Shown one piece after another: positions 1 through 8,435 of a stretch of 64,000 nt of DNA. Every line of letters begins with the position of its first letter. The first letter of the stretch is position 1. Origin of the DNA: DASVRZ01 sp038230215 (GTDB lineage Bacteria; Verrucomicrobiota; Verrucomicrobiia; Chthoniobacterales; DASVRZ01); the NCBI GenBank assembly GCA_038230215.1, contig JBBRNR010000002.1, positions 310,001 to 374,000 on the forward strand, written 5' to 3'. Position numbers and translations under genes: made by a program. Below the pieces are notes generated by a model, which did no database searches, was not told the origin of the DNA, and saw nothing but the letters and a program-made list of their open reading frames with translations.

Positions 1-486
1 ATCGGTTTTCCCCTCGATGATCGCCAGTTGGGCCTTGATCCGCGTCAGCCGCACGTCGGGATAGCGCCACTCGGGTTTCACCAAATTCTTCTCCACAACC
101 TGGATCGCCTGTTGAGCCAGCTCCACGCAGCGCTCATCGTCGAAGCGCCCGATCTCGCCCTGTTTCCAGAGATAAGTCTCGAAAACTCCGGCGCGCTCCT
201 CGTCTGCGATCATCTCCTCGTCGATGGCTCCGATGAAGCGATGCCCGCCGCGCAACTGCCGCTCCAACTCCTCATAACCCTTGCGCTTCTTACCCGAGGC
301 ATCGATCCGGTCGCCCTCCTCCGCACCCGTCTCCGCATCTGCATCGCCCAGATTCGCCAGATCATCGGCCACATCGGCCAGCAAGGCGGGGTAAAGTTTG
401 AGCGGATCACCCGCAGGGCGTTTGCCATCGACCGTCAGCACGAGTTGTAGGCGACGGGCTAGTTCCGTGGATTGAGCAGTAGGCAT
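1..486 (-). CDS. Orphan protein A, 3' end outside window
   Basis: This leftward reading frame has no stop from the ATG at 484-486 to the window edge, giving at least 162 residues (N-terminus MPTAQSTELARRLQLVL). I do not recognise the family. The product is hydrophilic, rich in charged residues and probably mostly helical; there is no signal peptide or membrane segment in the visible part. The start is supported by an AGGAGA ribosome binding site in the leader. A rightward frame at 28-450 lies over it, but the codon pattern and ribosome site favour the leftward gene. About 160 bp upstream is a 42-bp tandem repeat array, and the last 17 bases of its leader closely match those of orphan gene C at 39124. 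I infer A and C belong to the same kind of locus. Confidence 0.7.
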   Translation of the reverse strand, partial: MPTAQSTELARRLQLVLTVDGKRPAGDPLKLYPALLADVADDLANLGDADAETGAEEGDRIDASGKKRKGYEELERQLRGGHRFIGAIDEEMIADEERAGVFETYLWKQGEIGRFDDERCVELAQQAIQVVEKNLVKPEWRYPDVRLTRIKAQLAIIEGKTD

Positions 487-503
487 AAATAAGGATCTCC
501 TAA
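487..503 (-). promoter_or_regulatory. Leader and ribosome binding site of orphan gene A, conserved with gene C
   Basis: Read leftward, the 17 bases before the ATG are TTAGGAGATCCTTATTT. The 17 bases before orphan gene C are TTAAGGAACCCTTATTT, a match at 13 of 17 positions, and both genes then begin ATGCCT. The purine run is the ribosome binding site and decides the start. The similarity goes beyond a generic Shine-Dalgarno because the CCTTATTT spacer is also kept. Confidence 0.6.
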
Positions 504-649
504 GAGTTTGGGTATTAAAACAACACGCCGACCGTTCCCGGCCCCATCGACGAAGCCCCGGACAACCGACCTGTGGGGCGATACAAAAAAGAATCCCAAA
601 TGCTTTGCCAAGCTCAATTTTAACAAAAAACGATTTTCTTCTGATCTTC

Positions 650-930
650 CCAACCCTTTGAGAACGGCAGCGACGTATGTTCCCACTATCCCCAACCCCT
701 TGGGCACCATCAAACCGTGCGTTTCGATCACCGCCAGCCCATTGGAAACCTCGAAAACACACGTTCCCGGCACCGCCAACCGGTTGGGAACCTCGGGAAC
801 ACGCGTTCCGGCCTCCGCCAACCCGTTGGAAACCTCGGGAACACATGTTCCGCCAGTTCCCAACCCTTTCAGCACCCCGAAACACACGTTCCCACCCTCA
901 CCAACCCTTTGAGAACGGTGGGAACGCCTA
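650..930 (-). repeat. Tandem array A, seven units of 42 bp
   Basis: Units begin with CCAACC-like sequence at 650, 692, 734, 776, 818, 860 and 901, so the period is 42 with one unit of 41; the last unit is partial. Units are diverged but keep two inverted repeats: CCAAC...GTTGG (a perfect palindrome, CCAACCGGTTGG, at 776) and GGAAC-N4-GTTCC. Because 42 is a multiple of three, several frames are open through the array and ORF callers will predict spurious proteins here; read leftward it encodes a 14-residue repeat like GTCVPEVSNGLAVP. Units are contiguous with no spacers, so it is not a CRISPR. The array lies between the toxin gene and orphan gene A. The stretch 504-649 holds its leader and no gene that I can support. 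Confidence 0.9.
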
Positions 931-1033
931 AATTGGCATTTTTCCCCTCCTGTATGCCGCTAAATGCGTCATTAACGAGATTCTGGGGATGTTTCCGCCG
1001 CTGTTCACCGACCTGCTTTTTAACACTTTTCGC

Positions 1034-1297
1034 TTACCCGAAAATGTTGTCGAACTCGTTGTGCGACCCGATCCAAACCCACTCCACAGTGTCGCCCTGC
1101 CGCCTGCCCACCACGCGCAAATCAAGGCTCACCCGGACCGACCAGTAATCCGCATAGCCACCGAGTTTCTTAAATTGCAGCGAATTATGGCTCGCATCCG
1201 TCTTGAATAGGAGAAAAGCACGTCGCGCGGCAACTTGCTGGCGTTTGCCTAATTGCGCATAGGTGTTCCAAAATGCGCGGGTTGTTCGCGAAATCAC
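1034..1297 (-). CDS. RelE/ParE-like toxin of a type II toxin-antitoxin pair
   Basis: This is an 87-residue basic protein. Its C-terminal half has the pattern typical of small RelE/HigB-type toxins: LQFKKL, then a central strand with SVRVSLDLRVVGRR, then a WVWIGSHNEFD ending. Such toxins usually cleave mRNA at the ribosome or otherwise block growth; the exact target cannot be read from sequence. It starts at GTG (1295-1297), which overlaps the TGA stop of the upstream antitoxin gene as GTGA, so translation is probably coupled. Antitoxin-first order with a 4-bp overlap is the classical arrangement. The pair sits beside a large putative defence NTPase gene, which suggests a defence-type neighbourhood. 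Confidence 0.75.
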   Translation of the reverse strand: MISRTTRAFWNTYAQLGKRQQVAARRAFLLFKTDASHNSLQFKKLGGYADYWSVRVSLDLRVVGRRQGDTVEWVWIGSHNEFDNIFG

Positions 1298-1548
1298 AGC
1301 CGGGTGAAATCCATCGGTTCGCTACCTTCGGCGAGAGCCTTTTCCATATAAGCCTCCAGCTTTGGCCGCGGCATTGGGTCGTTAATGATTCGCTCCCAAG
1401 CTGCATCACCTTCACCTGGTATTTCTCCAGAGTCGGCAGCCTGTTGTTTCACAAATAAAACGAAATCCAGCACACTGCTTTGCTTATCGAGGGGAAGAGT
1501 GGCGGCTTCCTCAGCGATGCGTAGAGATAGATCAGCGATAGTTGGCAT
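1294..1548 (-). CDS. Antitoxin partner, DUF2281-like
   Basis: This 84-residue acidic protein starts at the ATG at 1546-1548. Its N-terminus (IADLSLRIAEEAATLP, then a VLDFVLFVKQ helix) resembles DUF2281-type antitoxins, in which a short domain reads roughly as lP-x-q-evldFv-fL. The C-terminal part is an acidic tail expected to wrap the toxin. The frame stays open upstream to 1743, but that extension would run into the 3' end of the NTPase gene and has no coding character, so I chose the internal ATG. It lies directly upstream of the toxin and overlaps it by 4 bp. Autoregulation by the complex is usual for such pairs; I did not identify an operator. Confidence 0.65.
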   Translation of the reverse strand: MPTIADLSLRIAEEAATLPLDKQSSVLDFVLFVKQQAADSGEIPGEGDAAWERIINDPMPRPKLEAYMEKALAEGSEPMDFTRL

Positions 1549-1664
1549 GGGTTGAAAGTTAAGACCGAGAGCGGCATTTGTCGAAACGCATCTCAGCGCG
1601 CGCAAAAAAGGGGCATATCCAATCGCGTAGTTTGGCACTTTCACACAAATGGAGTAATCCATTC

Positions 1665-4600
1665 TTAACTTTCGACCTTTTGCAGTTCCGACTCTATCTC
1701 CCCGAATCCTAGTTCCAGCATTCCATCGATTATATTTAGACAACGGGTCTTCACGGCCTCATCACGGGTTTGCTCGTAAAGCCGCGCTATGAGAGACGGG
1801 AGTCGATAGGTCCAACGACGGGCATCAACATGCTCCGTTCCAGCGTATGCCCGTTGATCAGCAATCAGGCGTTCGGGAAGTGCACACACAACTTCAGGGA
1901 GTTTTAAGACTGATTCTTCAAGAGCCCTAATCAGACTATCGGTGTTCTCTAAACATGCTTGGCTGTTGATAAACACCTGCATGAGGTCCTCTTCTTTGAG
2001 CAGTCTGTCTTCTGCAAGATTGTGAAAACACGCTGCTGCAGCGGCTCGGACTTCCTTGTCGGGATCATCGAAGAATCTAACAATATTTTCGCGACATATA
2101 TCTGCCACCCGCGCGTTTCCTAGGTTGTGCGCATAAATATCTGCAGCGGCCTTGCGACACACGGCGTCAGCACCATACACCTGCGGGAGATCTTCAGCCG
2201 CGAGATTGTCGTGGAAGGAAGCAATCGTTATTTGGCCAGCGGCGATTGTGCGCGCCTCTTTATCTTCAGAGAACGTCAACATCCTTAACATTGTTGGCCG
2301 CAATTTGGCATATTGGTCGTAGCAGCCATGATACAGGAATTGCTCGACATAGCGGGTTCCAAGAAGCGCTTCGTGACCGCCACAAAGTTCAAGGAAACGG
2401 TCCACGGCAACTACCCGATCGAAATTCAGCGACGCTGTCAATATTAGGACCGCGCAAGCGCGCACTGCAGTTGAGGGATCATTTAGAAGCGAGAGAATTG
2501 CTGGTTCCAGTAACGAAAAATAGTCGTGCTTTTTGAAAAGCAGTCCGGCAATCGCTTCTGCCGCCGCTCCACGAACGGAATTCATTCCTTGAAAGTGCGG
2601 ATCTCCGCCCCAGAGTGGCTGGCCACCGTTTTCTTCGCTCCATGTTTCTTTCTCAGGATCTGGATCATTGATCGCGCAGTACGAAACTATGGGCAGTATG
2701 GCGGCGGAGGGCTCTCGATATGCAATATGCTTTATTGCCCAGCAGAGATCTTTTCCTAATTCTGCTGCCCGAAGTGAGTGAATATGCAGAATCAAAGATT
2801 CCATAGTCTGCACATCCAAAGCCTCAAGGGCACTCGGCGGCATTTCGTCGCCGGCATTTCCACTGTTAGATTCGGTTCCTACTCCGCTTAAGATGGCGCT
2901 CAGGTATTCTGCTTTGACAGTCTGATCCATCCTAAAAGCTAAGGTCGCGAAACGTTTTTTATCTATCTGCGCAGCCCTAACAAGTTCGCCCCGAAGTTGG
3001 TAAATTCCCCCTTTGCGGTATCCGTCATACGTTCCCGAGCGATCCTGAGAATATTTTTTCATGGCGTTCAACCATTGCTTGTCACTCATTTTTAAGATGG
3101 CCGTTCTAGGGATTGGAGACGGCACAAACGAAGCCTCTATTGGCTCGGGTGGATCAAAACTTGCCGATGGAAATCGCCGCTTTAACTCATCGAAACGGAC
3201 TCTTGCTTTGGGCGTGATGCGTTTTTTGGGCAAACACTCTAAAAGCAGTAGCGAATGATACCCAAGCATCTTTGGCTTGTCTCTTTCGTAGGTGGTAGAA
3301 AAGCCCATAATCGCGCTTTCCAAAAGACTATAGTTGTCATCATTACATAGCGGTGATGCGGTGCGAACAGCCGCTCTACTGATAGCAGAAGTTCCATTTC
3401 CAGAACTCCATGACATGTAGCCCAACTCGAGTCGTGAAGGGTCACTCAGCAGATAGCCTACGATACAGTCCGCATACATAGCAGGATTCTGAGTCCACCC
3501 TTTCAGGAGAATCGCCGCAGCTTCAACGTGATCCACTCCCACCAAATCTCGACTCAAGTCGTCGAGACTCAGCGGATCGTTCTTTGCTAGCTTCTCCATC
3601 GCTTGGCCGATGGCTGGCAACATGGAAGACTCAACGTCTCCGAAGCAATTTCTTTGCATCATCCTCGAAGAAACAACGTGGCCAAAATAGCCCTTCTTAT
3701 CCGTCCGAGACAATCTCCGATTGAGGTCTGGAAGCACATGTCGCAAAAAAGCTTTAGGATCCTTGTCAGCCGTTCTTATTGCAAAGTCAGGGCTCAGGCC
3801 GGAGCTAGAGGTAGAATCATCGTCCTCCAGCTCGCCATAACGCTCGAACATAGCGCCCAAAAGCTCGGCTGCATAAGCTGCATTTTTGTCGGGTAAGTCG
3901 TGAAAGGTCATCCAGTGGCGGTCTGGTTTCTGATCAAAATGCCCAGCGCGGATCACCCAGAGTAAGAAGTCGAAGATTTCGCGATCGTGATAGATTTCTC
4001 CAAGTTGAAACACGCCAAGGTATTGCGGCCTCCATGGAAGTTCCCCCGATATGCAGGAACCAAAAAGCTGAGCAACCTGTTTCGACCGAGAACTAAGAAT
4101 CTCAGGCATCGCGAGTAACCAGACTGCTCGAACAACTACAGCTTCATCAGTTGACTGCAGCCAGGACCTCCATATTCCCAAACTAAGCAGCAAATCAAAC
4201 CAGGGGACACTCCGCCACAAAACGTCGCCTCCATATGCACGGCTACCTAACGGGGTGGCTGATTCGATAATTCTCCATTCAGTTTCGCGTGGATCTGGCA
4301 GTGTTCGTAGCCAGTCCAAAGTAAATTTCTTCAAGTGAAAACGTATCCGAGGATTGGATAAAACGTCGTTAAGGTCTCGGAGATACTGATCTGGACGGGT
4401 ACTTCTAACGTAAGCAAGAACCTGACGAACCTGAGCGCGCCGATAAAGGTGCTGCTCGCTGCTTAAAAGAAGATCAAGTAAATGGCCACCGCTACTGATG
4501 AAAAATCGCGCCCAGCAGTAGTCGAAAAAAGTCTCGTGGAAAAATCGGTAGGAGTTACCTTCCCGAACTAAAACATTAAGCGAACAAAGTGCAGCAGCGT

Positions 4601-6191
4601 CGGTCGGAAACTCATTATCCAAAACGTCGAGAGGCGCACTCAGGGTGCGATTCTCCCGGTCGCTTAGCCAATCAGAGAGTCGCTTAATGACTTCTATCCA
4701 CCGTATTTCCTTTCCAGCTCGTTCACGCTTATGTGTCCAATAGCGATCTAATAGTTCCTCCTGACTGGAAAACGACTTTTGTGACGAGGGGTCACCTTGC
4801 AGAAAAAGACTCAGATTTAGAGGTAGCTGAAGCAGCTCCATGGCTTGCTTGCCGAGTGAAGCCAAATCAATGCATTTGGCAACTAGGAGAGAGCGCACTT
4901 TCTCTAGTTCAAGTTGTTTAAGTGCGATTACTTCCACCTGTTCCTTGTTCGATATGATCTTCCTTATTCGCGGGTCATGTTCAGCATCAAAAACGCGACA
5001 AACAAGGAGGAGTCGCATATTTGGATAATGCTCGGCTTGATGCAGAATTTCGTCGAACGCATCCCAAAGTTGCTGGTTCCGACCAGATGCAAAGCTCAAT
5101 GCATCGAGCTGATCCAACACCAGCACACTTTTTCGGCCCGCCGCTACCCCAGCAAGAACCACAACGGGAGACTCTGGTAAATCCAACGCATGGCCAAGTT
5201 GCCGCGCGGTCAGCGCATGAGCTTGTATGTCTAGGCGCACGGGCAGGACTGGTATTCCTGCACTCTTCAAAAGACGGAAAATCTGAGCGGTGGTGCAACT
5301 TTTTCCAAGACCGGCCAGCCCCATTATTACGACCTGGCTCTTAACTCCGTCGCGCAGAGCTTTGAAGGCTTCAAGGGCTTCCGCGCGCTCAATAGGTGGG
5401 TCAACAATCAATTCTTTCTCTACATGGCGAAGGTAACTTTCGGCTCGTAGGTGGAACCTAGCTTGAACATTCGGATCGCGCGTCCAGTCGCGCTCTGCAA
5501 ATCCGGCTTCTGCCAAGGTTTGGAGCACAACATCCTGAGTAATTGGTTGGCCGAACCATTCATAGATCATTTCGCCTAGCACTAACCTTACCAATGCAGG
5601 ATCGAAGATTCCCCAGTCCGGCCTATAAATAGACAGACATATGCGGTCCTCAACGGTCTTTATAAGCCTGCTCTCAGTTTGACCGTCAACCCTGATTCGT
5701 CGAAGAGCCGAGTAGGCGTTTGCAAAGTTTCCTTTGAAGATCGGAGCAAGGACGTATTTCTCAAATTGAGATCGCAGTCCCGAATTACTCTTAAGATGAG
5801 TCTCGAAAGCCTCCGCAGTTTGTGAGCGGCTCGCACGTTCGCTAAGTTCGGTTAAGTCTCCAGCAGTGTTGGCCGAAATAAAAACCGAAACACCGTTCGC
5901 GTTCCCTTCCAATTTCCTGAAGAGATCTCCGAGTTTAGACCGACCGTTTGATTCAATCTTGGTTAATTCACTTAGTGACCATGTTCGCGTCGTCTGCCTT
6001 TTCACAGAATGAAATTCGCGCGTTCCGTTCGCTAAGGCTTTGATGAATTCTATGCCTACCGCATCGTCTCCAAATGGTTCAATGATGAGTGAGGTTGCTT
6101 CACCTTGAAGGACATCAAGCAGGGAATCTACTGTCCAGATTCCTTCGTAACGATTTCCGAGTTTGTCTGATTCTCCTCCTGCGCGTGGCAT
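1665..6191 (-). CDS. Large STAND-type NTPase with N-terminal nuclease-like domain and HEAT-like C-terminus
   Basis: A 1508-residue protein. Residues 10-70 (G-x-RYEGIWTVDSLL, IIEPFGDDAVGIEF, then FHSVKRQ) fit the Cap4/DUF4297 type of PD-(D/E)xK nuclease, where an acidic strand is followed by a Q/S-V-K motif. A Walker A, GLAGLGKSCT, lies at 291-300 and a Walker B, KSVLVLDQLD, at 354-363. The long remainder is helical with HEAT-like pairs, clearest near 1290-1480 (for example EVRAAAAACFHNLAED). This order, effector nuclease then STAND ATPase then repeat sensor, is that of Avs-like anti-phage proteins; the assignment to defence is inference. It neighbours a toxin-antitoxin pair. No partner gene is obvious, consistent with single-gene systems. 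The start is ATG at 6189-6191. Confidence 0.8.
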   Translation of the reverse strand: MPRAGGESDKLGNRYEGIWTVDSLLDVLQGEATSLIIEPFGDDAVGIEFIKALANGTREFHSVKRQTTRTWSLSELTKIESNGRSKLGDLFRKLEGNANGVSVFISANTAGDLTELSERASRSQTAEAFETHLKSNSGLRSQFEKYVLAPIFKGNFANAYSALRRIRVDGQTESRLIKTVEDRICLSIYRPDWGIFDPALVRLVLGEMIYEWFGQPITQDVVLQTLAEAGFAERDWTRDPNVQARFHLRAESYLRHVEKELIVDPPIERAEALEAFKALRDGVKSQVVIMGLAGLGKSCTTAQIFRLLKSAGIPVLPVRLDIQAHALTARQLGHALDLPESPVVVLAGVAAGRKSVLVLDQLDALSFASGRNQQLWDAFDEILHQAEHYPNMRLLLVCRVFDAEHDPRIRKIISNKEQVEVIALKQLELEKVRSLLVAKCIDLASLGKQAMELLQLPLNLSLFLQGDPSSQKSFSSQEELLDRYWTHKRERAGKEIRWIEVIKRLSDWLSDRENRTLSAPLDVLDNEFPTDAAALCSLNVLVREGNSYRFFHETFFDYCWARFFISSGGHLLDLLLSSEQHLYRRAQVRQVLAYVRSTRPDQYLRDLNDVLSNPRIRFHLKKFTLDWLRTLPDPRETEWRIIESATPLGSRAYGGDVLWRSVPWFDLLLSLGIWRSWLQSTDEAVVVRAVWLLAMPEILSSRSKQVAQLFGSCISGELPWRPQYLGVFQLGEIYHDREIFDFLLWVIRAGHFDQKPDRHWMTFHDLPDKNAAYAAELLGAMFERYGELEDDDSTSSSGLSPDFAIRTADKDPKAFLRHVLPDLNRRLSRTDKKGYFGHVVSSRMMQRNCFGDVESSMLPAIGQAMEKLAKNDPLSLDDLSRDLVGVDHVEAAAILLKGWTQNPAMYADCIVGYLLSDPSRLELGYMSWSSGNGTSAISRAAVRTASPLCNDDNYSLLESAIMGFSTTYERDKPKMLGYHSLLLLECLPKKRITPKARVRFDELKRRFPSASFDPPEPIEASFVPSPIPRTAILKMSDKQWLNAMKKYSQDRSGTYDGYRKGGIYQLRGELVRAAQIDKKRFATLAFRMDQTVKAEYLSAILSGVGTESNSGNAGDEMPPSALEALDVQTMESLILHIHSLRAAELGKDLCWAIKHIAYREPSAAILPIVSYCAINDPDPEKETWSEENGGQPLWGGDPHFQGMNSVRGAAAEAIAGLLFKKHDYFSLLEPAILSLLNDPSTAVRACAVLILTASLNFDRVVAVDRFLELCGGHEALLGTRYVEQFLYHGCYDQYAKLRPTMLRMLTFSEDKEARTIAAGQITIASFHDNLAAEDLPQVYGADAVCRKAAADIYAHNLGNARVADICRENIVRFFDDPDKEVRAAAAACFHNLAEDRLLKEEDLMQVFINSQACLENTDSLIRALEESVLKLPEVVCALPERLIADQRAYAGTEHVDARRWTYRLPSLIARLYEQTRDEAVKTRCLNIIDGMLELGFGEIESELQKVES

Positions 6192-6350
6192 TCACATCCA
6201 TAAGACGATCATTCCGAGTCCCGCAAAGGTTAATTGTTCCTTGCGCGATTTTTTCTATCATTTTTCTGTCTCGGGTTGCGATTTTCTTGCGGGGGTGGAG
6301 GGGTAATGGTGGTGGAGCGATTTGACGAGATTATTTAAGGCGTTTGGTGT

Positions 6351-7124
6351 TCAAGGCACTGGCTTGGATGTGGCCTCGGTCTGAAATTTGACGGTGGAGG
6401 ACCAGCCGGGGATGCGTTCTGTTTCGCGACTGCCAGGTTTGCGGCGGCAGGACCACTCGATTTGCGGTTCGTGGATTTCTTCCAAGGCAATCTGGTCGCG
6501 AAGATATTCGCGGGCGAGGGAGAGTGGATCGTCACTTCGCGGGACGATGACGGTGCCTCGGTGGAATTTGGCGCGGGTGATGATGCGCAGATCGGGCGGG
6601 CCTTCCCCAAAGCGCCGGAGTTGGGCGGGTGACTCGGGCGCGGCGAGGTCGTATTCTTCGTCAGGCATCAACCAGGCGTCGATCTCGCAAGGAAAGTAGA
6701 GGCCGTCGCGTTGGCCCAGCCGCAGGGTGAAGTCGTGGCCTTTCCAGCTTTGACGCTGCCCGACGGGAGAAGGATTGCCCAACGATCCACCGAGGTAGGA
6801 GGCGTAGACATACACGGCAGACGATTCGAGGTGACCGTGCTCCTGGAAATGTTCATGCCGGGCGTGCCAGTCGGCATCGGCGCGGATTTCGAGCCCGGCA
6901 AGTTTGCGCCAGTCGGGTTCGTGGAAGTGGAGGTTGCCGATTTCGAGAGTGAGCCAGCGGTTTATTTTTCCTCTCTCTTCAGATTTATCAAAATCGTAGT
7001 GGCGAAGGGATAGGCTCCAGCTCCGACGCGGACAGTGCGCGAGGGGTGTCCAGAGATGCAGGTCCAAGTTTGCGTCATCGTCGGTGGTGCCCCATGTCTC
7101 CCCGAGAAATTCGATCCAGCTCAT
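6351..7124 (-). CDS. Unknown protein, paired with the upstream gene
   Basis: A 257-residue soluble protein of unknown family, rich in Trp, His and Arg and probably mostly beta-strand. It follows the upstream gene by only 3 bp, so the two form an operon. Both proteins have short segments in the same order: a WFTLEF/RWLTLEI strand, a segment ending in a V-x-I/V-P-R strand, and a late acidic-aromatic stretch. They look like distant paralogues, but I judged this by eye. No catalytic motif, signal peptide or membrane segment is visible. It could be a partner or immunity-type protein of the neighbouring defence region, but nothing in the sequence proves that. Confidence 0.65.
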   Translation of the reverse strand: MSWIEFLGETWGTTDDDANLDLHLWTPLAHCPRRSWSLSLRHYDFDKSEERGKINRWLTLEIGNLHFHEPDWRKLAGLEIRADADWHARHEHFQEHGHLESSAVYVYASYLGGSLGNPSPVGQRQSWKGHDFTLRLGQRDGLYFPCEIDAWLMPDEEYDLAAPESPAQLRRFGEGPPDLRIITRAKFHRGTVIVPRSDDPLSLAREYLRDQIALEEIHEPQIEWSCRRKPGSRETERIPGWSSTVKFQTEATSKPVP

Positions 7125-7127
7125 CGG

Positions 7128-7862
7128 TTAATCCTCGTAGTAACCATGGAAGTGGAGGTGGACGTAAATATCTCCGCGAGTGAACTCGTGGCCGTGTGGG
7201 CTCTGGGCGTAATCGGAGATTTCGAGATGTTCGGGACGCTCCAGACCGAGGAGGGCGTGCGTGCGGCGCAGGGCATACGTCTGCGGGTCGCGAACGTTGC
7301 GCGGGATCTGGACGGTGACCATGCCAAAGGGCAGATCTTCGACGAGGTAAAGTTGCGCATTGGCTTTCCAGAACTCCGCTTCGCCATCGCTGGAGGCGGG
7401 CTGCCCGGTCGAAGTGACGAGTGATTCCTCAGGTTTCCCAAAGAAATTTTCGCAGTTAATAAAGCCGGCAAATTCGAGCGTAAACCAGCGGCGGTCGCGC
7501 CCTGCCACGCGCCAGATGTGGTCGCTGAAGAGGGACGTCTCGACGGGGGTTTTCTTCGGACCTAAAGAAAATTCCGTGAAGAGATAGCCGCTATCGTCGT
7601 GCAAGTCATCGCCCGGCGACCAAAAGGTGACCTGCTCCAGCTCGGTCCAGTGCTGAATGCGCGGGCGGAAGTTAAAGTTTTGAATGATGAGGCTGGGTCG
7701 TCTCCACGCGGGGACTCGCCGCCATTGTGGGCCGCCTGCGTGGTAAGTGAGGGCGAAAAGCCAGCGAAGGTCCTCCGGTTTCTTATCCTTCGGTTCGATC
7801 CAGGCCGTGAACCGCGAGGTGCCGGGGGCGAGCAGCCATTGATGTTCGCGAAAGTGCAGCAT
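7128..7862 (-). CDS. Unknown protein, first gene of a two-gene operon
   Basis: A 244-residue soluble protein beginning MLHFREHQWLLAPG. It is rich in Trp and Phe and predicted mainly beta, with no recognised motif. It lies 3 bp upstream of the gene at 6351-7124, which seems to be a distant paralogue (shared W-F/L-T-L-E strand and V-x-V/I-P-R segment). No signal peptide or membrane helix is seen. Upstream is a 570-bp gene-poor spacer. I do not assign a function. Confidence 0.65.
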   Translation of the reverse strand: MLHFREHQWLLAPGTSRFTAWIEPKDKKPEDLRWLFALTYHAGGPQWRRVPAWRRPSLIIQNFNFRPRIQHWTELEQVTFWSPGDDLHDDSGYLFTEFSLGPKKTPVETSLFSDHIWRVAGRDRRWFTLEFAGFINCENFFGKPEESLVTSTGQPASSDGEAEFWKANAQLYLVEDLPFGMVTVQIPRNVRDPQTYALRRTHALLGLERPEHLEISDYAQSPHGHEFTRGDIYVHLHFHGYYED

Positions 7863-8435
7863 GTTTCTGAAATGAGATGAAGGGGCAACGATGCTGGAGA
7901 TGGCGAATGGTTGCCTAGTTAATCATGGATGACGCAACCGCATCTTCAAGCAGCGAATCGCCAGAGAATGATTTGTCCGATTCGGAGAGTGTTCTCGAAA
8001 AAATAATAACGGCGAGTTTCCCCCCACACACACTCCGCGACGTCTGAATATGCCCCGCAATGCCGTTCAGGCACCTTTCCCGTTCCCCCAAGTAAGGGTG
8101 GTGGCTTGTGGTTCGGTGGCTGACTTCCAATTAAGGCCTGTCATTGACCGTCCAAACCGGCCTCCAAGGAATAATTAATTATCGGTCCGGGAGTTGATAA
8201 CTTTGATCCCGTACACCGCAGGGCAAATTCAAACGTCGCAAAGAACTAAAAACCATCCGAGTCGCATCGCACTCTGGATGCGCAGAAACTAAACTTTCCC
8301 TCCAACTTTTGTCAACGTGGAGTCGCCCGACAATCGTGAGGACTTTCTGTCCAGGCGGCTTTGGAACCGCAGGATACCGGTTATGCGCCGCTTTATCGTG
8401 GCGGGGGTGGTTTTTTCCATTTACATCTCACTCGC
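7863..8435. other. Gene-poor spacer
   Basis: No convincing gene lies here. A possible 40-codon frame, ATG at 7925 to TGA at 8045-8047 on the + strand, encodes a Ser/Asp/Glu-rich peptide, but it has no ribosome binding site and may be a remnant. The 3' end (8361-8435) is an open upstream extension of the reductase gene; it is Gly-rich in translation and looks non-coding. I looked for an FMN riboswitch ahead of the RibD-like gene and saw none of its conserved blocks. Confidence 0.5.

Noticed and set aside
650..930. CRISPR array
   Set aside because: The units are contiguous and diverged with no unique spacers, and no cas gene is near. The same holds for the arrays at 16298 and 38726.
459..1148. 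Long open frames across array A on both strands
   Set aside because: A 42-bp period keeps several frames open by arithmetic. The translations are repeats with no ribosome sites and conflict with one another.
7863..8435. FMN riboswitch ahead of the RibD-like gene
   Set aside because: I did not find the conserved FMN-element blocks, and the gene is probably not a riboflavin gene.
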